Below are positions 1-9,023 of a stretch of 64,000 nucleotides of DNA, piece after piece. The position numbers and the translations under genes were made by a program. The stretch's first letter is position 1, and each line of letters begins with the position of its first letter. This DNA comes from Ensifer sp. IC4062 (GTDB lineage: Bacteria > Pseudomonadota > Alphaproteobacteria > Rhizobiales > Rhizobiaceae), in the NCBI RefSeq assembly GCF_020193575.1, contig NZ_JADYVD010000005.1, forward strand, positions 62,001 through 126,000. The letters run 5' to 3'. The notes beneath the pieces are model-generated. The model did not search any database. It had not been told where the DNA came from and saw only the letters and a list, made by a program, of their open reading frames with translations.

Positions 1-1240
1 CGCGCCTGAAACCGGTCCGCTCACCGGGGACCTGAGCACCGATGTAGCCATCATCGGCGGCGGCTTTACCGGCCTCTCCGCCGCGTTGCACCTTGCGGAA
101 AAGGGCGTGAAGGCAACCGTGGTCGAAGCGCGCATGATTGGCTTCGGCGGCTCGGGCCGCAATGTCGGTCTCGTCAATGCCGGCATGTGGGTGAAGCCGG
201 ACGACCTCGTGGCAACCCTCGGCGCCGACGCTGGAGACCGCTTGTTGAAGGAACTCGGCGACGGCCCATCGCTGGTCTACGACCTGGTCGCAAAACACGA
301 CATGCAGTGTGAAGCCGTGCGCCACGGCACGCTCCACATGGCGGTCGGCGCCGAGGGCTTTAAGGACATTAAGGATCGCGAGGTGCAGTGGAAGAAGCGC
401 GGCGCACCGGTCGAAGTGCTCTCGGCCGACAGGGCGCGTACACTCTCCGGCGCCGAGGGCTTTGTCGGTGCCCTGCTCGACCGCCGGGCCGGAACGATCC
501 AGCCACTCGCCTATGCACGGGGGCTAGCGCGCGCCGCCCTCGCCGCCGGCGCCAAGATCTTCACCGACACGCCTCTCCGTGCCGCCGAGCGACAGGGCGA
601 TCTGTGGGAGCTCAAGGCCGGCCAGGGCAGCATTACCGCCCGCCATGTCATACTTGCCACCAACGCCTATGGCGGGCTCGTTCCCGACGCGCCGTGGAAG
701 GCGCACACCCAGGAACTGACGATCCTCCCCTATTTTCAGTTCGCCACCAATCCGCTTCCCGAGAAGGTCGCAGAGCGAATCCTGCCGGAGCGTCAGGGCA
801 CCTGGGATACCGGGCTCGTAATGACCTCCTTCCGCATGGACCAGCAGAACCGAATGATCTTCGGCTCGATCGGCCGGCTCGACGCCATGGCCGAGGACAC
901 ACATCGCGCCTTTGCAGCCCGTTCGCTGCGCAAGCTCTTCCCCTATATCGGCGATTTCCGGTTCGAGTACTGGTGGGACGGCAGCATCGGCATGACGACC
1001 AACAACCTGCCGGCCATGCACGTGCTCGCGCCAAATGTCGTTTCGGTAAGCGGCTACAATGGTCGCGGCATCGCCCCCGGAACCGTCTTCGGGCGAGCGC
1101 TCGCCCACCACGTCATGGGCGACGCCTCGGCAATCCCACTTTCGGAAACGCCTATTACGCCCGATCCCTGGCGGACCGTAAAATCGGCGTTCTATCACGC
1201 CGGCGCGCAGGCAAAGCACTTCGTCGACCGGCGATTCTGA
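1..1240 (+). CDS. FAD-dependent amine/amino-acid oxidoreductase (DAO family), 5' end outside window
   Basis: The frame is open from base 2, so the true start lies upstream; 412 residues are visible. The first residues give the Rossmann dinucleotide-binding strand-turn-helix (DVAIIGGGFTGLSAAL), placing FAD binding at the N-terminus, and the C-terminal part has the DAO-type flavin contact GYNGRGIAPGT. This is the architecture of the glycine oxidase/OrdL/PuuB group, cytosolic flavoenzymes that oxidise amines or gamma-glutamyl-amines to aldehydes and H2O2. The nearby glutamine-synthetase-like ligase, aldehyde dehydrogenase and APC permease fit a gamma-glutamylputrescine-oxidase role, but the gene is on the opposite strand and the substrate is inferred. 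It converges with the ParA gene. Confidence 0.85.
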   Translation, partial: APETGPLTGDLSTDVAIIGGGFTGLSAALHLAEKGVKATVVEARMIGFGGSGRNVGLVNAGMWVKPDDLVATLGADAGDRLLKELGDGPSLVYDLVAKHDMQCEAVRHGTLHMAVGAEGFKDIKDREVQWKKRGAPVEVLSADRARTLSGAEGFVGALLDRRAGTIQPLAYARGLARAALAAGAKIFTDTPLRAAERQGDLWELKAGQGSITARHVILATNAYGGLVPDAPWKAHTQELTILPYFQFATNPLPEKVAERILPERQGTWDTGLVMTSFRMDQQNRMIFGSIGRLDAMAEDTHRAFAARSLRKLFPYIGDFRFEYWWDGSIGMTTNNLPAMHVLAPNVVSVSGYNGRGIAPGTVFGRALAHHVMGDASAIPLSETPITPDPWRTVKSAFYHAGAQAKHFVDRRF

Positions 1241-1370
1241 GTGAGCCCCCCGCGCGCCTCACCGTGGGCAGCGGTATCGATACCCCCTCAAAGATTCAAC
1301 CGGAACTGACGAACGTCAATTCCGACCCAGAAAAAAGGTGGGCCGGGATGATAGGCCGGCCGGGACGTGG

Positions 1371-2090
1371 CTACGCTGCGCGCAGTTGCGCCCAGGACGG
1401 CACCCGCGAAGCCCAGGAACGCTGCGGGCGCGAAGGCAGGAGCGCCTGGACTTCCTGCGCAAGCGCAAGCGCATTCTCGCGCGCCTTGTCGAGATTGCTG
1501 ACACGGCCCGCGTCCATCGACTGCAGCGTTCCGCCGCATTCGAAAATCTCGCGATAGGCGGCGCGTTCGACGATCGGCGTTTCGAGCATCGCAACACCGC
1601 GCGAGGCAAGTAGTGTCTTAATCGTCTGGAGCGCACGCGTGGTCACCAACGAATTGACGCGCGTGAGCACCACGGAATGCTTGATGCGAACCGTCGCCTT
1701 CTGTTCGATATGGCGGATCAGTTCCAGGATCTGCACGGCCCCTTGGGCGTCCATCGCGCACCCCTGGACTGGGATCAGCACCTGATCGGATAGGCCGAGT
1801 GCCAGCGCGACGATCGCATCCTTCGCACCGGCGAGGTCGATGACAATGAAATCGGCCTCGTCTTTCAGTTCACGGATATGACAGGGCAGCGAAGCCGGCG
1901 TGACGTGCGAGATCACTTCGAGATTGGCGACACGCCCGGAGACTTCCGACCAGCGCGTGATCCAGCGCTGCGGGTCTGCGTCGAGGACCACCACCCTGTT
2001 GCCCTGTCTCGCCAGCTCCGTCGACAGGATCAGTGCCGCCGTCGTCTTGCCGGCGCCGCCTTTTGCGTTGGCAAATGTGATGACCGCCAT
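1371..2090 (-). CDS. Orphan ParA/MinD-type ATPase
   Basis: This 239-residue protein starts MAVITFANAKGGAGKTT: the deviant Walker A (KGGAGKTT, residues 10-17, with the signature lysine) is diagnostic of ParA/Soj/VirC1 ATPases. Walker A' (VLDADPQRW) and a Walker B-like strand (ADFIVIDLAG) follow. I chose ATG at 2090 because a GAGGTGG ribosome-binding site precedes it; the open frame runs 15 codons further. No ParB partner, parS or replication gene is adjacent, so it is an orphan ATPase and not a recognisable partition locus. Such single ParA/VirC1-like genes are common on rhizobial replicons; their role is unclear. Confidence 0.85.
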   Translation of the reverse strand: MAVITFANAKGGAGKTTAALILSTELARQGNRVVVLDADPQRWITRWSEVSGRVANLEVISHVTPASLPCHIRELKDEADFIVIDLAGAKDAIVALALGLSDQVLIPVQGCAMDAQGAVQILELIRHIEQKATVRIKHSVVLTRVNSLVTTRALQTIKTLLASRGVAMLETPIVERAAYREIFECGGTLQSMDAGRVSNLDKARENALALAQEVQALLPSRPQRSWASRVPSWAQLRAA

Positions 2091-2234
2091 CTTCCACCTC
2101 ATTCCGTCATTGTTTCGAAGCCCCGGCCGAAGCATCGGCGACGCCCTTAACAGAGCCTTTCAGAACATGGTTAACGAAATGGAAATTTTGGCGGGAAAAG
2201 ATTAACTGCGGGTCTGGTCGCAAACGACAAGGAA

Positions 2235-2270
2235 ACAAAAAAGCCCGGAATACCAAGGTTCTCCGGGCTT
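2235..2270 (-). terminator. Rho-independent terminator of the 8.9-2.3 kb operon
   Basis: Arms AAGCCCGGA (2241-2249) and TCCGGGCTT (2262-2270) form a 9-bp stem; on the minus strand the hairpin is followed by a run of T. It lies 25 bases after the stop of the iron alcohol dehydrogenase and ends that transcript. Confidence 0.85.
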
Positions 2271-2294
2271 CAGACAAATTAACGCGATGCCGGA

Positions 2295-3440
2295 TCAGAT
2301 GCTTTCCCTGAACAGTTTTTTCGCCGCGTCGAGGGTCAGTTCCACCGGGTTGCCGCCGGCCGTCGGGTCGACGATCGCCATTTCCGCCATTTCATCGATG
2401 CGATCGGTGCCGACGTCGAGCTCGGAGAGTCTGTCCGGCACGCCGAGTTCCTCACGCAGCTTCAACACGTAGTCGTAAAAACCGTCGAAACCGCCGGCGA
2501 TGCCGAGATAGGCGGCGGCGCGTGCGATCTTGTCCTCGATCGCCGACCGGTTGAAGCGCAGCACTGGCGGCATCACGACGGCATTGGTCATGCCGTGATG
2601 GGTGTTGTAGATCGCGCCGACCGGATGGGAGAGCGAATGGATCGCCCCGAGTCCCTTCTGGAATGCAACCGCACCCATCGCCGCGGCACTCATCATATTC
2701 GCGCGGGCTTCGATATCTGTGCCGTCCTTGTAGGCGCGCGGCAGGTATTCCTTGACGAGCCGCATGCCTTCGAGGGCAATACCTGCCGACATCGGATGAT
2801 AAAAGGGCGACGAGTAGGCCTCCAGGCAATGGGCGAAGGCATCCATGCCGGTGCCAGCGGTGATGACCTTGGGCATTCCGACCGTCAGCTCCGGATCGCA
2901 GATCGTTACCCCCGGCAGGAACTTCGGGTGGAAGATCACCTTCTTCACATGGCTCGCCGAATTGGTGATAACGCTGGCGCGCCCCACCTCCGAACCGGTG
3001 CCGGCGGTGGTCGGAACGGCGACGATCGGCGCAATGCCCTCCACGCTCGCGCGCGTCCACCAGTCGCCGATGTCCTCGAAATCCCAGACCGGCCGCGTCT
3101 GGCCGACCATGAAGGCGACGCATTTGCCGAGATCAAGGCCGGAACCGCCGCCGAAGGCAACGACACCGTCATGGCCGCCGACCTTGAACGCCTTCACGCC
3201 GGCTTCCAGATTCCTGTCGTTCGGATTCGGGTCGACATCAGCGAAGATGGCGCGGCCAAGGCCGCCCGCGTCGAGGATATCGAGCGCGTTCTGCGTGATT
3301 GCCATTGGCGCAAGGCCACGGTCGGTCACGAGCAGCGGCTTTTTCATGCCGAGCGCCTTGCAATGGTCGGCAAGCTCCTTGATCCGGCCGGCGCCGAACT
3401 TGACGGCGGTCGGATAGCTCCAGTTGGCGGTGATCGTCAT
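2295..3440 (-). CDS. Iron-containing (group III) alcohol dehydrogenase
   Basis: The 381-residue length and motifs are those of the group III Fe-dependent alcohol dehydrogenases: the NAD-binding GGGSGLD at 97-103, PTTAGTGSE at 143-151, and the metal ligands Asp200, His204, His268 and His282 in DAFAH, HSLSHP and THHG contexts. It should interconvert an aldehyde or semialdehyde with its alcohol in the cytosol. It overlaps the upstream aldehyde dehydrogenase by four bases (ATGA), so the two are translationally coupled and probably act on the same carbon skeleton. It is the last gene of the operon, followed by a clear terminator. Substrate unknown. Confidence 0.9.
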   Translation of the reverse strand: MTITANWSYPTAVKFGAGRIKELADHCKALGMKKPLLVTDRGLAPMAITQNALDILDAGGLGRAIFADVDPNPNDRNLEAGVKAFKVGGHDGVVAFGGGSGLDLGKCVAFMVGQTRPVWDFEDIGDWWTRASVEGIAPIVAVPTTAGTGSEVGRASVITNSASHVKKVIFHPKFLPGVTICDPELTVGMPKVITAGTGMDAFAHCLEAYSSPFYHPMSAGIALEGMRLVKEYLPRAYKDGTDIEARANMMSAAAMGAVAFQKGLGAIHSLSHPVGAIYNTHHGMTNAVVMPPVLRFNRSAIEDKIARAAAYLGIAGGFDGFYDYVLKLREELGVPDRLSELDVGTDRIDEMAEMAIVDPTAGGNPVELTLDAAKKLFRESI

Positions 3441-4822
3441 GCGGTTACTTTCTTCAGGTGATAGGATTTCGGACGGGTAAGGTTGTGGAAGCCGAGGATC
3501 GAGAGCGAGCCGCCGCGGCCCGTTTCCTTGACCCCCGTCCAGCAGAGCGCCGGGTCGAGATAATCGGCGCGGTTCATGAAGACGGTGCCGGTTTCAAGAT
3601 CGCGGCCGATGTGGGACGCGCGTTCGGCATCCTTCGTCCAGAGCGAAACGGTCAGGCCATACTGGCAATCGTTCATCAGCTCGATCGCCTCGGCGTCGTT
3701 CTTCACCTTCATGATGCCGACCGCCGGCCCGAACGTTTCCTCGCGCATGAATTCCATCGAATGATCGACATCGACGAGGATCTGCGGCGCGAGATATGCA
3801 CCGCCGTCATCCTGCGGGAAAAGCTTGGGATCGATCAACGCCTTGGCGCCCTTCGAAACGGCATCGGCGATCTGGTTGCGCACGGTTGCGGCAAAGCGCT
3901 TGTTCGCCATGGGCCCGAGCGACGTCTCCGGATCGAGCGGATTGCCGAGCTTGTAGTTGGAAACCCAGGCAACCGATTTCTCGACGAATGCGTCGTAGAG
4001 CGATTCGTGCACATAGATCCGCTCGATACCGCAGCAGCACTGGCCGGAATTGTAGGTTGCACCGTCCATCAGCGTGTCGACGGCGGCATCAAGATCCGCA
4101 TCCTCCATCACATAGCCCGGATCCTTGCCGCCGAGCTCGAGGCCTAGGCCGGTGAAGGTACCGGCCGCGGCACGTTCGATAGAGCGCCCGCCTTCGACCG
4201 AGCCGGTGAAGTTGATGAAGTCGAAGCTCTTCGCCGCAATCAGCGCCGCCGTTGTGTCGTGGTCGAGGAAAAGGTTCTGGAACACGTCCGCCGGCACGCC
4301 CGCCTCAATGAAGGCGCGCACCATGCGCTCGCCGACAAGGATGGTCTGGCTCGCATGCTTGATGATGACCGTGTTGCCGGCCATCAGCGCCGGGGCGACC
4401 GTGTTGATCGCGGTCATGTAAGGATAGTTCCACGGCGCGATGACGAAGACGACGCCATGTGGCTCGCGCTCGATGCGCCGCTCGAAGCGGTCGCTCTCTT
4501 CGACAATGATCGGCTTCAGCGCATCGGCGGCGATCGAGGCGACATAGTTCGAACGCTCGTTGAAGCCCCTGAACTCGCCGCCATAGCGCACCGGCCGGCC
4601 CATCTGCCAGGCAAGCTCGGGCACGACCTCATCCACCATCTCGTTCAGCCGCGCGACGCCCGCGAGCACGAGCTTGACGCGCTCCTCGACCGGGCGCTTC
4701 GCCCAGCTTTTCTGCGCCAAACGCGCATGGGCCACGGCCTGCTTGGCGAGTTCCAGCGGCATCGCGGGCCGCTCGGCGTAGACCTCGCCGTTCACCGGGG
4801 AAATGCATTTGATCATCGTCAT
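3437..4822 (-). CDS. NAD(P)-dependent aldehyde dehydrogenase
   Basis: A 461-residue ALDH-superfamily enzyme with the Rossmann region and all active-site elements: oxyanion Asn in APWNYP (128-133), general-base Glu229 in LELGGKD, and the catalytic Cys in SGQCCCG, most likely Cys263. FTGSVEGG (205-212) is the coenzyme loop. It oxidises an aldehyde to the acid and, by position between a glutamine-synthetase-like ligase and an alcohol dehydrogenase, probably handles an amine-derived or semialdehyde intermediate, as PuuC does in putrescine breakdown. It is slightly shorter than the usual 475-500 residues but lacks nothing obvious. Confidence 0.9.
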   Translation of the reverse strand: MTMIKCISPVNGEVYAERPAMPLELAKQAVAHARLAQKSWAKRPVEERVKLVLAGVARLNEMVDEVVPELAWQMGRPVRYGGEFRGFNERSNYVASIAADALKPIIVEESDRFERRIEREPHGVVFVIAPWNYPYMTAINTVAPALMAGNTVIIKHASQTILVGERMVRAFIEAGVPADVFQNLFLDHDTTAALIAAKSFDFINFTGSVEGGRSIERAAAGTFTGLGLELGGKDPGYVMEDADLDAAVDTLMDGATYNSGQCCCGIERIYVHESLYDAFVEKSVAWVSNYKLGNPLDPETSLGPMANKRFAATVRNQIADAVSKGAKALIDPKLFPQDDGGAYLAPQILVDVDHSMEFMREETFGPAVGIMKVKNDAEAIELMNDCQYGLTVSLWTKDAERASHIGRDLETGTVFMNRADYLDPALCWTGVKETGRGGSLSILGFHNLTRPKSYHLKKVTA

Positions 4823-5012
4823 GATCGTCTTCCTGTTTCTGCCTTAATTAAAACCTTCCCCCGCGAGTTTCTCCTCCCCATAAGGGGAAGGGGCTTGCGG
4901 GTGGCATCGCCTTCGCCCAACTCATCCACGAGTGGAGACGGTTCGGGCTACCGAAGAGGACGCGGCAAAGGAGCCCCTCCCCCTCGTGTGGAGTGATTGG
5001 GGAGAGGAATTC
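4823..5012. repeat. Intergenic palindromic sequence, RIME-like
   Basis: This 190-bp non-coding spacer inside the operon holds C/G-rich inverted runs (CTCCTCCCC followed by AGGGGAAGGGG, and CCCCTCCCCC near its end) of the kind scattered between rhizobial genes. No gene or promoter was recognised. It could stabilise or attenuate the message between the glutamine-synthetase-like gene and the dehydrogenases. Confidence 0.5.
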
Positions 5013-6377
5013 TTACGCTCTTTCGAAACCGCGCGCGACCTCCCAGTCAGTCACGCGACGGTCATATTCCTCCTGCTCCCAGCATGCCGCGCGGGTATAG
5101 TGGTCGATGACCTCGTCGCCGAAAGCGGCGCGCAGCATCTTGGAGTTGGTCAGCGCCTCGGTCGCGTCCCTCAGCGTGTGCGGGATCTCCCGTATGTCCT
5201 TTCCATGATAGGCATCGCCGACGAACGGCGCTTCGAGCTCCATCTTGCCTTCGATGCCGGAAATGCCGGCGGCAATCAAAGCGGCAAAGGCAAGGTATGG
5301 GTTGAGATCGGAACCACCGACGCGGCATTCGATGCGGATCGCCTTGGTGTCCTCGCCGCAGAGGCGATAACCGGCGGTACGGTTGTCCTTGCTCCAGATC
5401 GCCTTGGTCGGCGCGAAGGTTCCGGCCATGAAGCGCTTGTAGGAGTTGATGTAAGGCGCAAGGAAATAGGTGATCTCGCTCGCGTGGTTAAGCAGGCCGG
5501 CCACGTAGTGCCGCATCAGTTCGGACATGCCGTGGCGCGCACTCTTGTCGAAGAAGAGCGGCGTCTCGCCATCGGCACTCCAGAGCGACTGATGGATATG
5601 GGACGAGGAACCGGCGGCCGAATAATTCCACTTGGCAAGGAAGGTGATGGCCTTGCCGCGCTGCCAGGCGATTTCCTTGCAGCCGTTCTTGATGATCGCA
5701 TGGCGGTCGGCCATGGTCAGCGCGTCGGCGTAGCGCACGTTGATTTCCTCCTGGCCGGCGGAGGCCTCGCCCTTGGAATTTTCGACCGGGATGCCGGCCC
5801 CCTGAAGGCCGTTGCGGATTGCCCGCATCACGTCCTCTTCCTTGGTCGTCTGGAAGATGTGGTAGTCTTCGTTGTAGCCACTGGCGAGCTGCAGGTCGCG
5901 ATAGCCGGACTGGCGCGCGTCGTCGTAGGATTGGTCGAAGAGGAAGAATTCCAGCTCGCTTGCCATAAAGGCCTTCAGGCCCATCGCCTCGAGGCGCGCG
6001 ATCTGCTTCTTGAGAATCGCCCGGGGCGAATGCGGCACCTCTTCGTGCGTGTGGTGGTCGAGTACGTCGCAGAGCACCAGCGCCGTGCCTTCGAGCCACG
6101 GAATGCGCCGGAGCGTCGCAAGATCCGGCCTCATCGTATAGTCGCCGTAACCCTTCTCCCAACTCGTCGCCTTGTAGCCGGAGACCGTCTCCATCTCCAT
6201 GTCGGTCGCAAGCAGATAGTTGCAGCTATGCGTTTCCTTCCACGCGCTTTCGACGAAATATTCCGCATGGAAGCGCTTGCCCATCAGGCGGCCCTGCATA
6301 TCCACCTGGCAGGCGAGCACCGTGTCGATGCGGCCGGCGGCAACATCCTCTTTCAGTTCCTCGAACGAATAGCTCAT
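5013..6377 (-). CDS. Glutamine-synthetase-like ligase, gamma-glutamylamine (PuuA-type)
   Basis: From ATG at 6377 the protein is 454 residues, the length of PuuA/GlnT-like ligases; the frame extends 64 codons upstream but that segment is basic and low-complexity. Metal and substrate motifs of the GS fold are visible: ASELEFFLF (first metal Glu), a variant GQEEINVRY, the ATP/glutamate loop SSSHIHQSL and the C-terminal RIECRVGGSDLNPYLA. These enzymes use ATP to join glutamate through its gamma-carboxylate to an amine. The neighbouring APC permease, ALDH and FAD oxidase match a puu-like arrangement, so gamma-glutamylation of an imported amine is more likely than ammonia assimilation. The exact amine is not readable. 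Confidence 0.85.
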   Translation of the reverse strand: MSYSFEELKEDVAAGRIDTVLACQVDMQGRLMGKRFHAEYFVESAWKETHSCNYLLATDMEMETVSGYKATSWEKGYGDYTMRPDLATLRRIPWLEGTALVLCDVLDHHTHEEVPHSPRAILKKQIARLEAMGLKAFMASELEFFLFDQSYDDARQSGYRDLQLASGYNEDYHIFQTTKEEDVMRAIRNGLQGAGIPVENSKGEASAGQEEINVRYADALTMADRHAIIKNGCKEIAWQRGKAITFLAKWNYSAAGSSSHIHQSLWSADGETPLFFDKSARHGMSELMRHYVAGLLNHASEITYFLAPYINSYKRFMAGTFAPTKAIWSKDNRTAGYRLCGEDTKAIRIECRVGGSDLNPYLAFAALIAAGISGIEGKMELEAPFVGDAYHGKDIREIPHTLRDATEALTNSKMLRAAFGDEVIDHYTRAACWEQEEYDRRVTDWEVARGFERA

Positions 6378-6471
6378 GAAAGTATCATCCCATGTTTCGA
6401 TACGGCCGTTCCCGTGGCCGTAAAAAATGGGGCGGAAGCCGCGGTTGCGGCCCCGCCCTCTTGTTGTTTGA

Positions 6472-8019
6472 TCAAGCTTCCCCGACAGCCTTTTCGGCTG
6501 CGGCGATTTCGGCCTGGCGGCGCGCAACTTCGTCGCCGATCGGCGGGCCCCGGAACCGGCGGCCCTCAAAGCCGAACCAGACTATGCCCGTCACGACCAG
6601 GAAGCCGACGGTGATGTAGAGTGCCCAGTCGTTCGGCGGCTGAATGCCAAGGACGAAGATCAGGACCATCGCGATGATCGACAGGATGGCGAAGAGCTTG
6701 AACATGCCTTCACCGAGGTTCCACGGCCCCATCTTGTCCCACTTCGACGTTCCCCAGGCGAAAAAGCCGAGTGTGATCGGAATCGCGAAGGAGAAGAACA
6801 GGAAGATGACCGTGCACGAGACGACGATCGTGTAGACCGGCGTTTCGCCGATCGAGACGAGCGACGACCCCCAGACGAAGAGCACGGCAAGGATCGATCC
6901 GGTCCAGATCGCCGCAACCGGCGTGCGGTAGGTCGGGCTGACCTTGGCGAGCGCTTTCGAGGCCGGCAGGCCACCGTCACGCGAGAAGGCGAAGATCATG
7001 CGCGAGACCGAAGTCACCGTCGCCAGGCCGCACAGCCACTGGCTGACGAAAATGGCGAGATAGAGGATGTCCTTGACGACGGGATGCACCTGCGTGTCCA
7101 TCGCCCAAAAGAATACGTTCCAGCCCTGCTTGGCGGCTTCGTCCATGTTCGGGATCATCAGCACGAAAGCGCACAGCATGATGTAACCGAAAAGCGCCGA
7201 CCAGAGCACCGACGAAACCATGCCGCGCGGGACGGAATGGGCAGCCTTCACCGTTTCCTCCGACGTGTGCGCCGAGGCGTCGTAGCCGGTGATCGTGTAG
7301 ATCGGCAAAAGCAGGCCCAGCAGGAACACCCAGGTTCCCGACGTCGCGGGCCAGACGTTGCCGCCGGTCTCGCCGGAATAGTTCGCGAAGGTGAAGAGCC
7401 TGCCGATGTCGTAGGTATCGGCCGCGGCGAGGCAGACGACGGCTAGCAGGATCGAGGTCACGAAGATCAGATACCCCGAGAAGTCGGTGAGCTTCGCGGT
7501 CAGCCCGATCCCCATATGGTTCACGAGCGCCTGCAGGCCGGTGATGATCGCGAGGAAGACAATACGGGTGGTCGTCGTGTCTTCGAGGCCGAAATAGGGT
7601 GTCCCAAAGGAGCCCATGAAGAAGTAATAGGTGCCGACATTGATGGCACCGAGAACGGTGACCAGACCGAGCAGGTTGAACCAGGCCGTCAGCCAGCCGG
7701 TGAAGCGGTTGCCGAGAATCGAGCCCCAATGGTAGAGGCCGCCAGCGGTCGGATAGGCCGAGCCGATCTGCGCCATCGCAACAGCGAAGACCAGCGAAAT
7801 GAAGCATCCGAGCGGCCAGCCGATGCCGATCGCCGCGCCACCCGCGCCGGATGTCGCCTGCGCCAGCGAGTTGATGCCGCCAGACAGAATGCAAATGATC
7901 GAGAATGACACGGCGAAGTTCGAGAACTGGCTCATGCGCCGCTCGAGCTCCTGGGCGTAGCCCATCGAATGCAGGACCTGCATGTCCTGCTTCTTATCGA
8001 CATCGGTATAGTCTGACAT
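6472..8019 (-). CDS. APC-superfamily amino acid/amine permease
   Basis: A 515-residue inner-membrane protein with about twelve hydrophobic segments, starting at ATG 8019 behind an AGGGGAAG ribosome-binding site. The first helix region (SFSIICILSGGINS) and the GIGWPLGCF segment resemble the GABA/choline-type amino acid-choline transporter branch of the APC superfamily. It presumably brings in the substrate for the downstream glutamine-synthetase-like ligase (95 bases away) and the dehydrogenases, as PuuP does for putrescine. The hydrophilic C-terminal tail is Ala/Glu-rich. Confidence 0.85.
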   Translation of the reverse strand: MSDYTDVDKKQDMQVLHSMGYAQELERRMSQFSNFAVSFSIICILSGGINSLAQATSGAGGAAIGIGWPLGCFISLVFAVAMAQIGSAYPTAGGLYHWGSILGNRFTGWLTAWFNLLGLVTVLGAINVGTYYFFMGSFGTPYFGLEDTTTTRIVFLAIITGLQALVNHMGIGLTAKLTDFSGYLIFVTSILLAVVCLAAADTYDIGRLFTFANYSGETGGNVWPATSGTWVFLLGLLLPIYTITGYDASAHTSEETVKAAHSVPRGMVSSVLWSALFGYIMLCAFVLMIPNMDEAAKQGWNVFFWAMDTQVHPVVKDILYLAIFVSQWLCGLATVTSVSRMIFAFSRDGGLPASKALAKVSPTYRTPVAAIWTGSILAVLFVWGSSLVSIGETPVYTIVVSCTVIFLFFSFAIPITLGFFAWGTSKWDKMGPWNLGEGMFKLFAILSIIAMVLIFVLGIQPPNDWALYITVGFLVVTGIVWFGFEGRRFRGPPIGDEVARRQAEIAAAEKAVGEA

Positions 8020-8123
8020 CTTCTTCCCCTGTTTCTCCATGACCTCGCGCGCCATTGCAGGAGGCCCCATCACACCCGTCCCATCGGAACGGAACCGCGG
8101 CTTTGCCGCTCCCCAGGGTCTTC

Positions 8124-8912
8124 TTATCGTGCCGGAAGGGCGGCCGCGCTCTTTGCGAGCAGCCCTTCCAGATAATCAGCCATGACCCTCTGGCTAATGT
8201 CGTCGCGAATGAGATCGTTTCTGATCTCGATCATCACGTTCGGCAGTCCGTTTCGCACGCCGTATTCTACCAGACTGTGCGTGACTCCGTCCGCCGGCCC
8301 ATAGGGTTCGTTCCGGCGGATGTCATAGGCGACCTCTCCGTCCGTCGCGATCCTAAGCATTCGGTCGGCAAGCCGGCTGTCGGCATCGTGCAGGATGCCG
8401 ATTTCGACGGAGCGCGGGTTGCCGAAATAGACGGGGGTGAAACTGTGCAGGGTGACAAGGATGAGGCGCCGCCCGGCGGCCTTGCGCTCGGACACGAACC
8501 GCGCCACGGCATCGCGGAACGGCAGATAAATCTCCTCCACCCTCGCCTGTCGGTCCGCGGCCGACATCCCCCTGTTGCCCGGCACCTCGTAGACTTCGCT
8601 GACGGCTGGCATCGCCGCGTCGGACTCGGGCGGCCGGTTGCAGTCATAGGCAAGGCGGGAAAAGCGTTGATGGATGAGCGTGCCATCGAGCCTCTCGGCA
8701 AGATGCCTGGCGACCGCCAGCGCGCCAGGGTCCCAGGCGATGTGACTCTCCAGTGCTTCTTTTGAAAGGCCGAGCGTCCCCAAGCGCTCCGGCAGGAGGC
8801 GCGACGCGTGCTCGCAGACGAAGAGGAAATCTCCCTTCCCGTCCGCATTGTCGATGGCGACTGGATCGCCCTCTGCCTGCGTCAAAAGTCCCGTCAACAC
8901 CGGCGCCCCCAA
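8124..8912 (-). CDS. N-formylglutamate amidohydrolase family protein
   Basis: 262 residues beginning with a TTG codon at 8912, preceded by GAGGCAAC as ribosome-binding site. The CEHAS motif near residue 33 and the HSFTP loop near residue 155 are those of the N-formylglutamate amidohydrolase (HutG/FGase) family, zinc hydrolases that release formate and glutamate. It is the first gene of the minus-strand operon that includes the permease and glutamine-synthetase-like ligase, so here the enzyme may act on a gamma- or N-acylated glutamate of that pathway and not on a histidine-breakdown product. That reassignment is inference. Confidence 0.8.
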   Translation of the reverse strand: MGAPVLTGLLTQAEGDPVAIDNADGKGDFLFVCEHASRLLPERLGTLGLSKEALESHIAWDPGALAVARHLAERLDGTLIHQRFSRLAYDCNRPPESDAAMPAVSEVYEVPGNRGMSAADRQARVEEIYLPFRDAVARFVSERKAAGRRLILVTLHSFTPVYFGNPRSVEIGILHDADSRLADRMLRIATDGEVAYDIRRNEPYGPADGVTHSLVEYGVRNGLPNVMIEIRNDLIRDDISQRVMADYLEGLLAKSAAALPAR

Positions 8913-8935
8913 GTTGCCTCGTCAGACGATCTTAA

Positions 8936-8951
8936 TGAAGAGAATTCTTCA
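8936..8951. promoter_or_regulatory. Inverted repeat, candidate RpiR operator
   Basis: TGAAGA-N4-TCTTCA is a perfect 6-bp inverted repeat in the divergent spacer between the amidohydrolase (24 bases from its TTG) and the RpiR gene. RpiR-family regulators bind inverted repeats of this size, so autoregulation and control of the 8.9-2.3 kb operon are plausible. Confidence 0.45.
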
Positions 8952-9023
8952 CGAATCAGGGAGTGTCAACGGAAATCTGAAACGATCTCTTCAAAAAGCA
9001 GATTGACTCCGATTGTGACAGCG

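Noticed and set aside
4932..6614. 560-codon frame antisense to the glutamine-synthetase-like gene
   Set aside because: Same reason: the opposite strand has full GS motifs, while this frame gives low-complexity Arg/Val/Glu-rich protein.
8808..9023. N-terminal extension of the RpiR regulator
   Set aside because: It would overlap the start of the divergent amidohydrolase and cover the operator-like palindrome; the extension has no domain.
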